In this document: in pieces, positions 29,582 through 38,923 of the stretch | Position numbering within the stretch: position 1 is the stretch's first letter | Layout: the number at the start of each line of letters is the position of its first letter | DNA from: Gemmatimonadota bacterium | GTDB lineage: Bacteria; Gemmatimonadota; Gemmatimonadetes; Gemmatimonadales; Gemmatimonadaceae | Direction of reading: 5' to 3' | Assembly: GCA_027307165.1 (NCBI GenBank) | Contig: DAHUXM010000007.1 | Coordinates: 1 to 64,000, forward strand | DNA length: 64,000 nt | Notes under the pieces: model-generated | Database searches by the model: none | What the model saw: only the letters and a program-made list of their open reading frames with translations | What the model was told of the DNA's origin: nothing | Program-made: the position numbers and the translations under genes

Positions 29582-30255
29582 ATGAGCCCGCGCCCGGGCG
29601 GGCTCGGCTGACCGGAATCCAGCGGCTGGCCGTGGCACTCGGCCCCGCGTTGCTACGCGTGTTGTACTGGACGTGGAGGGTGAGCGAAGTGAACGACGCC
29701 GGCTGGCGTGCGCTGCGCGCCCAGGGGCGTCCGTTCGTGTTTGCACTGTGGCACGGCCAGCTGTTGCCGTTGACAGTGCAGCACAGGTCGCAGGGGATAA
29801 AGGTATTGATCAGCGAGCATCGCGACGGTGAGGTGATCGCGCGGATCACTGCGAGTATGGGGTTCGGGTCCATACGCGGATCGACGACGCGCGGTGCAAC
29901 TCGCGCATTGCTCGCGATGTGCGATGCGCTGACTACTGGGAGCGAGGTGGCGGTTACGCCCGACGGCCCACGCGGGCCAGCGCGGAAATTCGCGAGCGGG
30001 ACAGTCGTCGCCGCGCAACGTGCCGGCGCGCCGATAGTCACGGTCGGCGTTGCGGCATCCCGCGCATGGCATCTTCGCAGCTGGGACCGGTTCATGATTC
30101 CGAAGCCGTTCGCCCGCCTCACTTTCGTGTACGGCGATCCCACGTACGTGAATGCGAACGACTCGCGCGGCGCGGCGATGCAGGGTGACGTGTTCGAGGC
30201 GTCGCTGAACGCGGTGGTCGCGACAGCGCAGGCGCTCGATCAGGAACGTCGATGA
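29578..30255 (+). CDS. DUF374 lysophospholipid acyltransferase family protein
   Basis: 225 aa. It belongs to the DUF374 branch of the LPLAT superfamily. The HxxxxD-type catalytic block is ALWHGQLLPLT (about 56-66), with SEHRDGEVI following, and the acceptor-side motif is VTPDGPRGP (about 122-130), typical of DUF374. The N-terminus is amphipathic or weakly hydrophobic. Located between lpxB and lpxK with 4-nt overlaps on both sides, it is a good candidate for a secondary (late) acyltransferase of lipid A, but the acyl donor and acceptor cannot be told from sequence. Confidence 0.85.
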   Translation: MNEPAPGRARLTGIQRLAVALGPALLRVLYWTWRVSEVNDAGWRALRAQGRPFVFALWHGQLLPLTVQHRSQGIKVLISEHRDGEVIARITASMGFGSIRGSTTRGATRALLAMCDALTTGSEVAVTPDGPRGPARKFASGTVVAAQRAGAPIVTVGVAASRAWHLRSWDRFMIPKPFARLTFVYGDPTYVNANDSRGAAMQGDVFEASLNAVVATAQALDQERR

Positions 30256-31277
30256 CCGTCGGCGAGCTATGGTACGGAAGATCAGCTCGCGTACGACTCG
30301 CGCGCGCGGCCGTGACGCCGCTTTCATGGCTCTACGGCTCCGTAGTCGCAACAAGGAACGCGTTGTATGATCGCGGCGCATTGCGCGTGCACCCGGCCTC
30401 GATTCCGGTCATCAGTGTTGGGAATGTCACCGTGGGCGGCACCGGCAAGACGCCCTTCAGCGCCTATCTGGTTGGCGAACTAATCTCTGCGGGGCACCGT
30501 CCCGCGGTTGTCATGCGCGGGTATGGCGACGACGAACTGCATCTCCATGGGCGAATGAATCCCGGAGTTGCGGTGATCCCGGGGGCCGACCGTGTTGCCG
30601 GAATCCGCGCGGCTGCAGCCGGCGGGGCTGACGTCGTCGTACTGGACGACGGCTTTCAGCACCGCAGGGCGTCGCGCGATCTCGATGTAGTGCTGGTGAG
30701 CGCCGAGAGCTGGCGCAATGACCTGCGATTACTTCCTGCGGGGCCGTTGCGCGAATCGCTGCGCTCGCTGGATCGCGCGGACTTGATCGTAGTCACGCAG
30801 AAAAGTGCGACGGACGAGCAGGCGGGCGACGTGATGCGGGCTATTCGAGCCGAGCACCCCGGCGCAGAGTTCGCAATAGCAGCGCTGCAACCGGACGCGC
30901 TGGTCCGTGCGTCGGATGAGCAGGCAATGGTACTCGACAAGCTTCGCGGTGAGCGAGTGCTGGCGGTGGCGGGAATCGGTGATCCGGCCAGCTTCTTCGC
31001 GCAACTGCGGAAACTTGGCGCCGATGTGACAGAGCTGCATTTTCGCGATCATCACGACTATATCGCTTCGGACGCTGCGCGGATCGTGAGTAAATCGCGA
31101 GGTCACAAATATGTTGTCACGACGGAAAAGGATGCGGTGAAGTTGACGAGGGTCTGGCCTGCGAACGGACTGGAGCTTTGGTATCTTTCACAGGCTGTGC
31201 GCCTGACGGAGGGATACTCTCTCGTCGCATCAGCTCTCGCGAATTTATTCAAACGAGCCACTTCAATCGCTGAATAA
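30252..31277 (+). CDS. lpxK: Tetraacyldisaccharide 4'-kinase
   Basis: 341 aa inner-membrane P-loop kinase that phosphorylates the lipid A disaccharide. The N-terminus is basic and membrane-associating. The P loop [13 protein letters not shown] (about 56-68) is the LpxK form, with VVMRGYG following, and [15 protein letters not shown] (about 126-140) is the second family signature. The C-terminal half includes [12 protein letters not shown] and [11 protein letters not shown]. It overlaps the preceding gene by 4 nt, and its TAA shares one base with the gdh ATG. Confidence 0.95.
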   Translation: MTVGELWYGRSARVRLARAAVTPLSWLYGSVVATRNALYDRGALRVHPASIPVISVGNVTVGGTGKTPFSAYLVGELISAGHRPAVVMRGYGDDELHLHGRMNPGVAVIPGADRVAGIRAAAAGGADVVVLDDGFQHRRASRDLDVVLVSAESWRNDLRLLPAGPLRESLRSLDRADLIVVTQKSATDEQAGDVMRAIRAEHPGAEFAIAALQPDALVRASDEQAMVLDKLRGERVLAVAGIGDPASFFAQLRKLGADVTELHFRDHHDYIASDAARIVSKSRGHKYVVTTEKDAVKLTRVWPANGLELWYLSQAVRLTEGYSLVASALANLFKRATSIAE

Positions 31278-32584
31278 TGGCCACCGATCACCGTCTTTCG
31301 ACTCATAAAATCGTCCACCCGGACAAGGACCCGGTCTTGAACGAGGAAAATCCATTCGACGCGATGATGTCGCGTTTTGACCGTGCCGCCGAGCTGCTCG
31401 ACCTGGAGCCTGGCATCTACAAGATTCTTCGCAATCCGGAGAAGCAGATAACCGTGTCGTGCCCGGTCGTTCTGGATAACGGAGAGGTCGAGGTCTTCAC
31501 CGGTCACCGCGTGCTCTACAATACGTCGCGCGGTCCGGGCAAGGGCGGCATTCGTTTCGACATGCACGTCACGCTCGAGGAAGTGAAGGCGCTCGCCGCG
31601 TGGATGACGTGGAAGTGCGCTGTCGTGAACATTCCGTTCGGCGGTGCAAAGGGTGGCGTGGTCTGCGATCCGCTCAAAATGAGCGTTGGCGAGCTCGAGC
31701 GCCTGACTCGGCGGTACACGAATGGAATCATCCAGACGCTCGGACCGGACTCGGATGTTCCCGCGCCCGATGTGAACACGAACGAGCGCGTGATGGCCTG
31801 GGTGATGGACACGTACTCGATGCACGTCGGTCACACGACGACCGCGGTCGTGACGGGCAAGCCGGTCGAGATGGGTGGCTCACTTGGACGGCGCGAGGCA
31901 ACGGGACGCGGCTGCACGATCGTGACGACGGATGCGCTGGAGCACCTCGGCATGCACGTGAGCAAGTCCACGATCGCGGTTCAGGGCTTCGGCAACGTTG
32001 GATCGACAGCTGCGAAGCTGCTTCAGGAGGCCGGAGCGAAGATCGTCGCGATCGGCGATCGCGACGCGGCCTTCCACAACGCGAACGGTATCAAGGTCCA
32101 GGAGGCGATTGCATATGTGCAGAAGCACAAGTCGCTCAAGGGATTCAAGGGCGGCGATGCAATCAGTGGCTCCGAGCTGCTCACGCTCGATGTGGACGTG
32201 CTGCTGCCGGCCGCGCTGGAGAGCGTGATCACGACCAAGAACGCGCACGACATTCGCGCGAAGGTCGTTTGCGAAGGCGCCAACGGGCCGACCACCGCAG
32301 CCGCCGATTCGATTCTCGACGAGAAGGGGATCTTCGTCATCCCCGACATCCTCGCGAATGCGGGTGGAGTGACTGTGTCGTACTTCGAGTGGGTGCAGGA
32401 TCGCGGCGGATACTTCTGGGATGAGAAGACCGTAAACGACCGTCTCACGGAGATCATGCGTCGCAGCTTCGCCGACGTACTTGCGCTGTCCAAGACGCAC
32501 AAGGTGAACATGCGCACTGCTGCGTACATGCTTTCGATCAGCCGTGTTGCGGCTGTGCATCGCCTGCGGGGCATCTACTCCTAA
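31277..32584 (+). CDS. gdhA: Glutamate dehydrogenase (Glu/Leu/Phe/Val family)
   Basis: 435 aa. The N-terminal catalytic domain has GPGKGGIRF (about 75-83) with the substrate Lys in [10 protein letters not shown] and GGAKGGV, and the [11 protein letters not shown] motif. The C-terminal Rossmann domain has [12 protein letters not shown] (about 235-246). It deaminates glutamate to 2-oxoglutarate or the reverse; NAD or NADP preference is not clear. The 420-435 aa length is the hexameric GDH I/II small type. Strikingly it is joined to lpxK by a 1-nt overlap (taatg), so it is probably the last gene of the lpx operon. Leucine dehydrogenase is less likely by length. Confidence 0.93.
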   Translation: MATDHRLSTHKIVHPDKDPVLNEENPFDAMMSRFDRAAELLDLEPGIYKILRNPEKQITVSCPVVLDNGEVEVFTGHRVLYNTSRGPGKGGIRFDMHVTLEEVKALAAWMTWKCAVVNIPFGGAKGGVVCDPLKMSVGELERLTRRYTNGIIQTLGPDSDVPAPDVNTNERVMAWVMDTYSMHVGHTTTAVVTGKPVEMGGSLGRREATGRGCTIVTTDALEHLGMHVSKSTIAVQGFGNVGSTAAKLLQEAGAKIVAIGDRDAAFHNANGIKVQEAIAYVQKHKSLKGFKGGDAISGSELLTLDVDVLLPAALESVITTKNAHDIRAKVVCEGANGPTTAAADSILDEKGIFVIPDILANAGGVTVSYFEWVQDRGGYFWDEKTVNDRLTEIMRRSFADVLALSKTHKVNMRTAAYMLSISRVAAVHRLRGIYS

Positions 32585-32596
32585 CGTTCCGTACGA

Positions 32597-33064
32597 GTGC
32601 GTGTGATGATCGCCGCGGTCGGGCACCCGAAGGACAGGGCGCTCGCCGCGGCGATTCTCGAATATGAGACCCGCGCAGCTCGGTACTGGCCGATCGAAGT
32701 CGTCGAGGTGAAGGCAGAGCGTGCCGACAATGCAAGTACGTCGGCGAGTGTACGCGCTCGCGAGGGAGATCGCATCCGCGCGAGAGTTGACGATGTCGCA
32801 ACGAACGTTGCCTGCGACGCGAGCGGGCAGTCGATGTCATCCCGGCGTTTTGCCGCGTGGCTGCAGGGAGAGCGGGAAGCTGCACGCGACGTCGTCTTCA
32901 TGATTGGCGGTGCATTCGGGCTGGACGACACTCTGCGCGATGGGGCGAACATCCGGTTATCGCTGGCACCGTGGACGCTGCCGCACGAGCTTGCCCGGCT
33001 CGTGCTCGCGGAGCAGCTGTATCGCGCAGGCACGATCGTCCGCGGAGAGCCATACCATAAATGA
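32597..33064 (+). CDS. rlmH: 23S rRNA pseudouridine1915 N3-methyltransferase
   Basis: 155 aa SPOUT methyltransferase that modifies the tip of helix 69 in 70S ribosomes. Family landmarks: MIAAVGHPK at the start, FMIGGAFGLDD (about 100-110, SAM site), LSLAPWTLPHELARLVLAEQLYRAGTIVRGEPYHK at the C-terminus in pieces, ending in the invariant YHK. The start is GTG at 32597; later in-frame GTG (32603) and ATG (32606) codons exist, but the first matches family alignments. It overlaps the methyltransferase ATG by 4 nt. Confidence 0.95.
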   Translation: MRVMIAAVGHPKDRALAAAILEYETRAARYWPIEVVEVKAERADNASTSASVRAREGDRIRARVDDVATNVACDASGQSMSSRRFAAWLQGEREAARDVVFMIGGAFGLDDTLRDGANIRLSLAPWTLPHELARLVLAEQLYRAGTIVRGEPYHK

Positions 33065-33780
33065 GCGAGTGGTTCACGCGGTGGTTCGGCAAGGAGTATC
33101 TCGATCTGTATCCACACCGGGACGAGCACGAGGCTCGTTCGGTGGTTCGGCTCATCAGAAACATGGTTTCTCCCGACCCGGCGGGGCGCGCGCTGGACCT
33201 GGCATGCGGGTCGGGTCGTCACACGAGGGCGTTGTGCCAGCACATCTGGACAGTGGGGCTGGATCTGTCGATGGAGTTGCTCGAGGTGGCCAAGGCGGAG
33301 GCGCCGGAAGTGCCATACGTCCGGGCCGACATGAGGGTACTGCCATTCGCCGGAGCCAGCTTTGATCTTGTTGTCAATCTTTTCACGAGCTTCGGCTACT
33401 TTTCTTCGGATGACGAAAACCGCGTGGTGCTGTCCGAAGTGAATCGCGTTCTACGGCCTGACGGAGTATTCGTGCTCGACTATCTCAACTCGGATCAGGT
33501 GCGTGCGACGCTCGTGCCGCACGACACGCGCCGCATCGGGAACCGCATCGTGACGCAGGACCGACGGATCAGCAGCGATGGCATTTACGTCGAGAAGGAC
33601 ATTTCCGCAGCTGGCTCGCCGCGGAAATATCTCGAGCGAGTGCGGCTGTTCGAGCCGGACGATCTTCGATGTCTGCTGCACGATGCCGGGTTCTCGGTCG
33701 ATCACGAGCTGGGCGAGTACTCCGGTGCGCCGCTCAGCACCGATAGCTCCAGGGCTATCTTCTTCGCACACCGTTCATGA
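33061..33780 (+). CDS. Class I SAM-dependent methyltransferase
   Basis: 239 aa. Motif I is ALDLACGSGRHT (about 43-54), motif II has GLDLS, and motif post-I gives VPYVRADMRVLPF; FDLVVNLFTSFGYF follows and NRVLRPDGVFVLDYLNS is motif III. This fits the Methyltransf_25/11 group, with a short N-terminal WFGKEYLDLYPHRD segment typical of a small uncharacterised subfamily. Substrate unknown. It sits between rlmH and bshC with ATGA overlaps on both sides, which hints at co-expression but not at a shared pathway. Confidence 0.85.
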   Translation: MSEWFTRWFGKEYLDLYPHRDEHEARSVVRLIRNMVSPDPAGRALDLACGSGRHTRALCQHIWTVGLDLSMELLEVAKAEAPEVPYVRADMRVLPFAGASFDLVVNLFTSFGYFSSDDENRVVLSEVNRVLRPDGVFVLDYLNSDQVRATLVPHDTRRIGNRIVTQDRRISSDGIYVEKDISAAGSPRKYLERVRLFEPDDLRCLLHDAGFSVDHELGEYSGAPLSTDSSRAIFFAHRS

Positions 33781-35318
33781 TACGCGCGATATCCCGGCCA
33801 ATCGGCGGATCGCCGCTCGCGCGCAACGCGCTCGCCGGTGCACTGCCCGAGTGGTACGGCGTCAGGTTGAGCGATGCCGACGCGTGGAGCGTTGCCGCAT
33901 CGCAAACCGCGAATGATTTTTGGCAGCGGTCGTGGCTCGGAGATCTGCTGCCCGCGTTCGCTCCGTCGGGGATTGCTGCCGACCGCTTACGGGCCGCGTC
34001 CGAATCGGGCGGCTTTGTCGTGACGGGAGGGCAACAGCCGGGTCTGTTCGGCGGTCCGCTCTATGTGTTGCACAAGGCCGTGACACTTCTCGAGATGGCT
34101 GATGCACTCGCGGCAATCACCGGACGTCCGGTCGCGCCCGTATTCTGGGCCGCCACCGACGATGCAGACCTGGTGGAAGCGAATCACGTCTCGGTCGTAC
34201 GTCACGGCAAGCTCGAGCTGCTATCCATGTCGGCCGATGTCGTGCCCGGACGTTCGATGGCTGACACGCCGCTCGGCGATGTCACCGCGCAGGTCCAGCG
34301 GTTGGAGGAGGCCAGCGGATCTGCACCGGACCAGCGTGTACTCGAAGCGGTTCGGAAAGCCTACGCGCTTAACGCTACCGTTGGAAGCTCCTACGTCGTC
34401 CTGTTGCGCGCGTTGCTCGAGCCGCTCGGCGTCGCGGTGCTCGACGCATCTCACGCGGCCGTGCGCGAAGCCGGACGCGACACGATCCTTCGCGCCCTGC
34501 GAAGTGCCGATGACGCCGCCGCGGCCCTGGGCGCGCGTACCAGGACGATCATCGACGCGGGATTTCATCCGCAGGTGGCCGCCGTCCCGAACCTGTCGCT
34601 CGTTTTCGAGACGCTGGACGACGGTACTCGCCGGCGCGTTCCGCTCCGTGCAGCGAGGCAGGTCGCCGACGACGCAACCCCGCGGCGGCTTGGTCCGAAC
34701 GTGTTGCTGCGACCGATCATCGAGCGACAGTTACTTCCAACTGTCACCTATGTCGGTGGTCCGGGCGAGGTCGCGTATTTCGCGCAGGTATCAGCTGTCG
34801 CGGATGCGCTCGGCGTGGCCCAGCCGAGAATCTCACCCAGATGGAGTGGAACTCTGCTCGAAGAGCATGTCGAGAGCATGCTCGCGCGACTGGACGCGAG
34901 CATCGATGATTTCGCCGATCCGCATGCTGTCGAGAGCCGAGTCGCGCGCGAGGGAATTTCAGAACGTGTACGCGAAGCCATGGATTCGCTGCGGCGTGCG
35001 CTCGAGTCGAGCAGCGATGCAATGCGCCGGGATGGGCAGACGAACGACGCATTGTCGCGGTCGGTCGGGACGATGCGTGCGGGTGTGGAACATCGGCTGG
35101 AACGGCTGGAACGTCGCTACGCGGCCGCGATCAAGCAGATCGGGTCTGAGAGATTGCACGACGTCGCAGCTGTTCGCGCAACGCTCTATCCGAGCGGGTC
35201 TCCGCAGGAGCGAGTCCTGAGCTTCGTTCCGTTCCTGGCGCGATACGGAAACGCGGCGATCGATGCGACGCGGGCGGGCGCGAGGATGCATGTTGCCAGC
35301 TTGATACACGGTGGCTGA
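33777..35318 (+). CDS. bshC: Putative cysteine ligase BshC (bacillithiol synthesis)
   Basis: 513 aa, the family's usual 520-540. BshC joins cysteine to GlcN-malate in the last step of bacillithiol synthesis. The Rossmann-like core shows GGFVVTGGQQPGLFGGPLYVLHK (in pieces, about 77-99), the PVFWAATDDADLVEANHV block (about 120-137) and PRISPRWSGTLLE. The C-terminal coiled-coil (about 360-470) is typical. bshA and bshB are not in the window. It overlaps the methyltransferase by 4 nt and murJ by 8 nt. Confidence 0.92.
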   Translation: MIRAISRPIGGSPLARNALAGALPEWYGVRLSDADAWSVAASQTANDFWQRSWLGDLLPAFAPSGIAADRLRAASESGGFVVTGGQQPGLFGGPLYVLHKAVTLLEMADALAAITGRPVAPVFWAATDDADLVEANHVSVVRHGKLELLSMSADVVPGRSMADTPLGDVTAQVQRLEEASGSAPDQRVLEAVRKAYALNATVGSSYVVLLRALLEPLGVAVLDASHAAVREAGRDTILRALRSADDAAAALGARTRTIIDAGFHPQVAAVPNLSLVFETLDDGTRRRVPLRAARQVADDATPRRLGPNVLLRPIIERQLLPTVTYVGGPGEVAYFAQVSAVADALGVAQPRISPRWSGTLLEEHVESMLARLDASIDDFADPHAVESRVAREGISERVREAMDSLRRALESSSDAMRRDGQTNDALSRSVGTMRAGVEHRLERLERRYAAAIKQIGSERLHDVAAVRATLYPSGSPQERVLSFVPFLARYGNAAIDATRAGARMHVASLIHGG

Positions 35319-36966
35319 GGAGCAGACCGGACAGGCAGCGTTTCTTGTCGGCGCCGGTATCTTTGCGAGCAAGCTCGCCGGCCTCGTCCGGCAGCGCGTT
35401 TTCGCGCACTATCTCGGTGCGTCACTCGCCAATGACGCATTTCAGGGCGCGTTCCGGATTCCGAACATGCTTCAGAATCTGTTCGGAGAAGGCGTGCTCT
35501 CGGCGTCGTTCATTCCGGAGTATGCCGGCACGCTGGCGCGCGGCGAGAAGCGTGAGGCAGCCGAACTAGCCGGCGCAGTGTTCACTGCGCTGGCGCTGGT
35601 TGCGTCGCTGATCGTTCTTATCGGCGTCCTTGCAGCGCCGCAACTGGTTGGGATCCTGGCCGGCGGAGGCAGCACACTCAGTCAGATCGTGCACCCGTTC
35701 GCGCGATTCCTTCCGTCCTCGTTCATTCAGTGGCTGGCCGTCACGGGCGCGACTCCGGAGGAGGACGCGCTAACCACGACGCTCGTCCGGATCCTGTTTC
35801 CCGGCGCCGGCCTGCTCGTATTTTCCGCGTGGTGCCTGGGAGTTCTCAACGCGCATCGCAAGTTCCTGCTGTCGTACATGGCGCCGCTGGCGTGGAACGC
35901 GGTGATAATCGGTGCGTTGCTCGTGTACGGCTCGCATCGCACGGCGCCGGATCTCGTCGTGGCAGTCGCGTGGGCGTCTGTACTTGGAAGCGCTGCGCAG
36001 TTCATGGTTCAGCTTCCGACTCTGCGGCGGGTCGCGCCGGCCATCGTTCCGAATTTCAAATTCGGTCTGCCCGGTGTGCGGCGAGTGTTCAAGCAGTTCA
36101 CGTCGGCATTTCTCAGCCGCGGCGTGGTGCAGATCAGCGCGTTCATCGATCTCGCGCTTGCATACCATCTGCCGATAGGGACCGTTTCGTCGCTGGCGTA
36201 CGCGCAAACGCTGTACATACTTCCGGGCAGCCTGTTCGGAATGTCGGTATCGGCGGCGGAGCTGCCGGCGATGTCCAGCGCACTTGGCACTCCGGAGGAG
36301 ATAGCGGCACAGCTTCGCGTGCGACTCAACGCAGGCATGGAGCGCATCGCCTTTTTCATCGTCCCGTGCGTGATCGGATTTCTCGCTCTGGGCGACATCG
36401 TGACAGGCGCGTTCCTCCAGACAGGCGCATTCAAGCGCGCCAACACGGTCTGGGTATGGGAGATTCTCATCGGTTCGACCGTCGGGCTGCTCGCGTCCAC
36501 GCTCGGCCGTCTCGATTCATCGACGTACTACGCGCTGCGCGATACCAGGACCCCGCTCAAGTTCGCGATCATCCGTATCGCACTGACGACCGTGCTGGGT
36601 GTCATCTTCGCGTTCCAGCTTCCGGGCTGGCTCGGTCTCGATCCAAAGCTCGGTGCGGCCGGTCTCACCGCGTCGGCGGGCATCGCGGGGTGGGTCGAGT
36701 TCATTCTGCTGCGACGCGGCCTTACGAAGCGCATTGGACGGACCGGGCTCTCCGTGCGCTATGTCGTGAAGCTGTGGATCGCCGGCCTCGGCGCGGCTGC
36801 GCTGGGCACGCTTGGCAGGTTCCTGGTGCCCACGTCGCGCCCGCTCGTGCTGGCTGCGATCTCGCTCTCGGCGTTTGCGCTCGGGTACGCGGTATTCACC
36901 GTCGCTCTCCGCATTCCCGAAGCGTCGATGCTGGCGTCGAAACTGCGGCGGCGTTCGGGCGTATAA
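35311..36966 (+). CDS. murJ: Lipid II flippase MurJ
   Basis: 551 aa polytopic membrane protein with about 14 predicted transmembrane segments. MurJ moves lipid II across the inner membrane for peptidoglycan. The N-terminal block FASKLAGLVRQRVFAHYLGAS, then NDAFQGAFRIPNMLQNLFGEGVLSASFIPEY in pieces, carries the conserved Arg residues of the central cavity. Other MurJ marks: HRKFLLSYMAPLAWN and the ASTLGRLDSSTYYALRDTRTP region. The start is GTG at 35311 inside bshC. A short non-conserved loop (about 145-150, TGATPEEDAL) is present. It ends 6 nt before uvrC. Confidence 0.94.
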   Translation: MAEEQTGQAAFLVGAGIFASKLAGLVRQRVFAHYLGASLANDAFQGAFRIPNMLQNLFGEGVLSASFIPEYAGTLARGEKREAAELAGAVFTALALVASLIVLIGVLAAPQLVGILAGGGSTLSQIVHPFARFLPSSFIQWLAVTGATPEEDALTTTLVRILFPGAGLLVFSAWCLGVLNAHRKFLLSYMAPLAWNAVIIGALLVYGSHRTAPDLVVAVAWASVLGSAAQFMVQLPTLRRVAPAIVPNFKFGLPGVRRVFKQFTSAFLSRGVVQISAFIDLALAYHLPIGTVSSLAYAQTLYILPGSLFGMSVSAAELPAMSSALGTPEEIAAQLRVRLNAGMERIAFFIVPCVIGFLALGDIVTGAFLQTGAFKRANTVWVWEILIGSTVGLLASTLGRLDSSTYYALRDTRTPLKFAIIRIALTTVLGVIFAFQLPGWLGLDPKLGAAGLTASAGIAGWVEFILLRRGLTKRIGRTGLSVRYVVKLWIAGLGAAALGTLGRFLVPTSRPLVLAAISLSAFALGYAVFTVALRIPEASMLASKLRRRSGV

Positions 36967-36972
36967 CTTTCG

Positions 36973-38823
36973 ATGGTGACGGTTCCCGAAACGGTGGCAC
37001 AGAAGCTTCAGCACCTTCCGGACGGCCCCGGCGTTTATCTGTGGAAGGGGGCCGACGGAGTGGTGTTGTACGTGGGGAAGGCAAAGAGGCTGCGCTCGCG
37101 CGTGCGCAGCTACTTCGCGAGCGACCATCCCTTCAGCCTCAAGACTCAGCATCTGGTACGCAACATCGCCGACCTCGAGACGATCGTCGTCCCGACGGAA
37201 GCGCATGCGCTCGTGCTCGAGGCGAACCTGATCAAGGAGTATCATCCCAAGTTCAACATCGCGCTCCGGGATGACAAGTCGTATCCGTACATCAAGGTCA
37301 CGGTGAACGAGCCCTTCGCGCGCATGTTCGTCACGCGACAGGTAACCAACGACGGCGCCAAGTATTTCGGGCCGTACACGGACGTCGGCGCGATGCGTCA
37401 CGCGCTCAATGTGGTGAGGCGCATCTTCACCGTGCGCTCGTGCAACTACGACATGCCGCGCGAGATGCCGGAGCGTCCGTGCCTCGACTACTTCATTCAG
37501 CGTTGCAAGGCGCCATGCGTGTTCAAGCAGACGCAGGCGGAATACGCCGCGATGATTGACGAGGTGGTGCTGTTCCTGGAAGGCCGGTCCGACGAAGTGG
37601 TACACAGAGTGCGAGAGCGAATGGAGCTCGCGGCGTCGAGCCTGGACTTCGAGCGTGCAGCGGAGCTGCGTGACGCGCTGCTGCATCTGGAGCGCATGGA
37701 GGAACCGACGGTCGTTCTGCGCGTGGAAGGCGGCGATCGCGACGTCATCGGCTATGCGCGCGATGGCGACGACGCAGTGGTCGCACTGCTGCGTATAAGA
37801 GAAGGGAAGCTGCTTGCGCGGGAGCACCGCTTCATGGAGAACGTGGATGGTGAGGATGATGCAGACGTGTTACGGCTGTTCCTCGCCGGCAGTTACATCG
37901 CCATGCCCGAGCACGCGTCCGAGCTCGTGCTTCCATTTGACTTCCCCGACCGCGAGCTGATCGAGGAATCGTTGCCCGGCCAACGCATACACATTCCGCA
38001 ACGCGGTGTTCGTCGCGAACTCGTCGAGCTGGCCGAGCAGAATGCACGTCACCTGCTGGAGGAGCTGAAGCTCGCATCGGCGGAGTCCGACGTGCGCGCG
38101 GGCGAGCCGGTGTACGAGCTCGCGCGAGAGCTGTCGCTGCAGAAGCTGCCGCGCACCATGGTGTGTTTCGACATCTCGACAGCGCAGGGAACGGACACCG
38201 TCGGCTCCTGCGTCTTCTTCGAGAACGGCCGGGCCAAGCGCGGCGAGTATCGCAAGTTCAAGGTGAAGACTGTCGTTGGTACTGACGACTTCGCTTCGAT
38301 GAACGAAGTCGTCACCCGGTACTTCAACCGTCGCAAGGAAGATGGAAAGCAGCTTCCCGATCTCATCGTCATCGATGGCGGGAAGGGACAACTCTCCGCC
38401 GCGCACGAAGCGCTTGGTTCCATCGGACTCGGCGACCGCCCGCTGGTGAGCCTGGCGAAGCGCGAAGAGGAGATCTTCGTATGGGGCAGAGCGGAGCCTC
38501 TCAGACTTTCACGCCGGTCGCCGGCGCTGCGGCTGCTGCAGCAGATTCGGGATGAAGCGCACAGATTCGCAGTAACGTTCAATCGCAAGCGTCGCAGCAT
38601 GCGAACGGTGACCTCGGAGCTGCTCTCGATACCGGGAGTAGGTCCCGTAAAGCGACGCCAGTTGATTCAGGCCTTCGGAAGCGTTCAGGGGGTGCGCGAC
38701 GCATCGCTGGACGAAATTGCCGTTCTGCCCGGCTTCACGAAGGCCTCGGCGCAACGTCTCAAGGATCGTTTGGCCGCCTCCGACGCGGTGGCGCCGGCGT
38801 CTCCCGTGCCATCTCCGGAATAG
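36973..38823 (+). CDS. uvrC: Excinuclease ABC subunit C
   Basis: 616 aa. UvrC makes both incisions in nucleotide excision repair. The GIY-YIG domain is at the N-terminus (GPGVYLWKGADGVVLYVGKAKRLRSRV, in pieces, about 17-43), the Cys-rich segment CNYDMP...CLDYFIQRCKAPC at about 157-180, and the UVR domain near 210-235. The RNase H-like 5' nuclease domain starts at CFDISTAQGTDTVGS (about 397) and contains VIDGGKGQL. Two helix-hairpin-helix motifs close the protein (LLSIPGVGPVKRRQLI). Complete, with ATG start. Confidence 0.97.
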   Translation: MVTVPETVAQKLQHLPDGPGVYLWKGADGVVLYVGKAKRLRSRVRSYFASDHPFSLKTQHLVRNIADLETIVVPTEAHALVLEANLIKEYHPKFNIALRDDKSYPYIKVTVNEPFARMFVTRQVTNDGAKYFGPYTDVGAMRHALNVVRRIFTVRSCNYDMPREMPERPCLDYFIQRCKAPCVFKQTQAEYAAMIDEVVLFLEGRSDEVVHRVRERMELAASSLDFERAAELRDALLHLERMEEPTVVLRVEGGDRDVIGYARDGDDAVVALLRIREGKLLAREHRFMENVDGEDDADVLRLFLAGSYIAMPEHASELVLPFDFPDRELIEESLPGQRIHIPQRGVRRELVELAEQNARHLLEELKLASAESDVRAGEPVYELARELSLQKLPRTMVCFDISTAQGTDTVGSCVFFENGRAKRGEYRKFKVKTVVGTDDFASMNEVVTRYFNRRKEDGKQLPDLIVIDGGKGQLSAAHEALGSIGLGDRPLVSLAKREEEIFVWGRAEPLRLSRRSPALRLLQQIRDEAHRFAVTFNRKRRSMRTVTSELLSIPGVGPVKRRQLIQAFGSVQGVRDASLDEIAVLPGFTKASAQRLKDRLAASDAVAPASPVPSPE

Positions 38824-38923
38824 CTGGCGCACATCTTTTCCGGCCGCCGGACCTGGCTGGATATCGGACGCCTGTTCCGCAACTCCTTGCCCAGCATTGG
38901 GTGCCGGGTGACATTAGAGGTAT

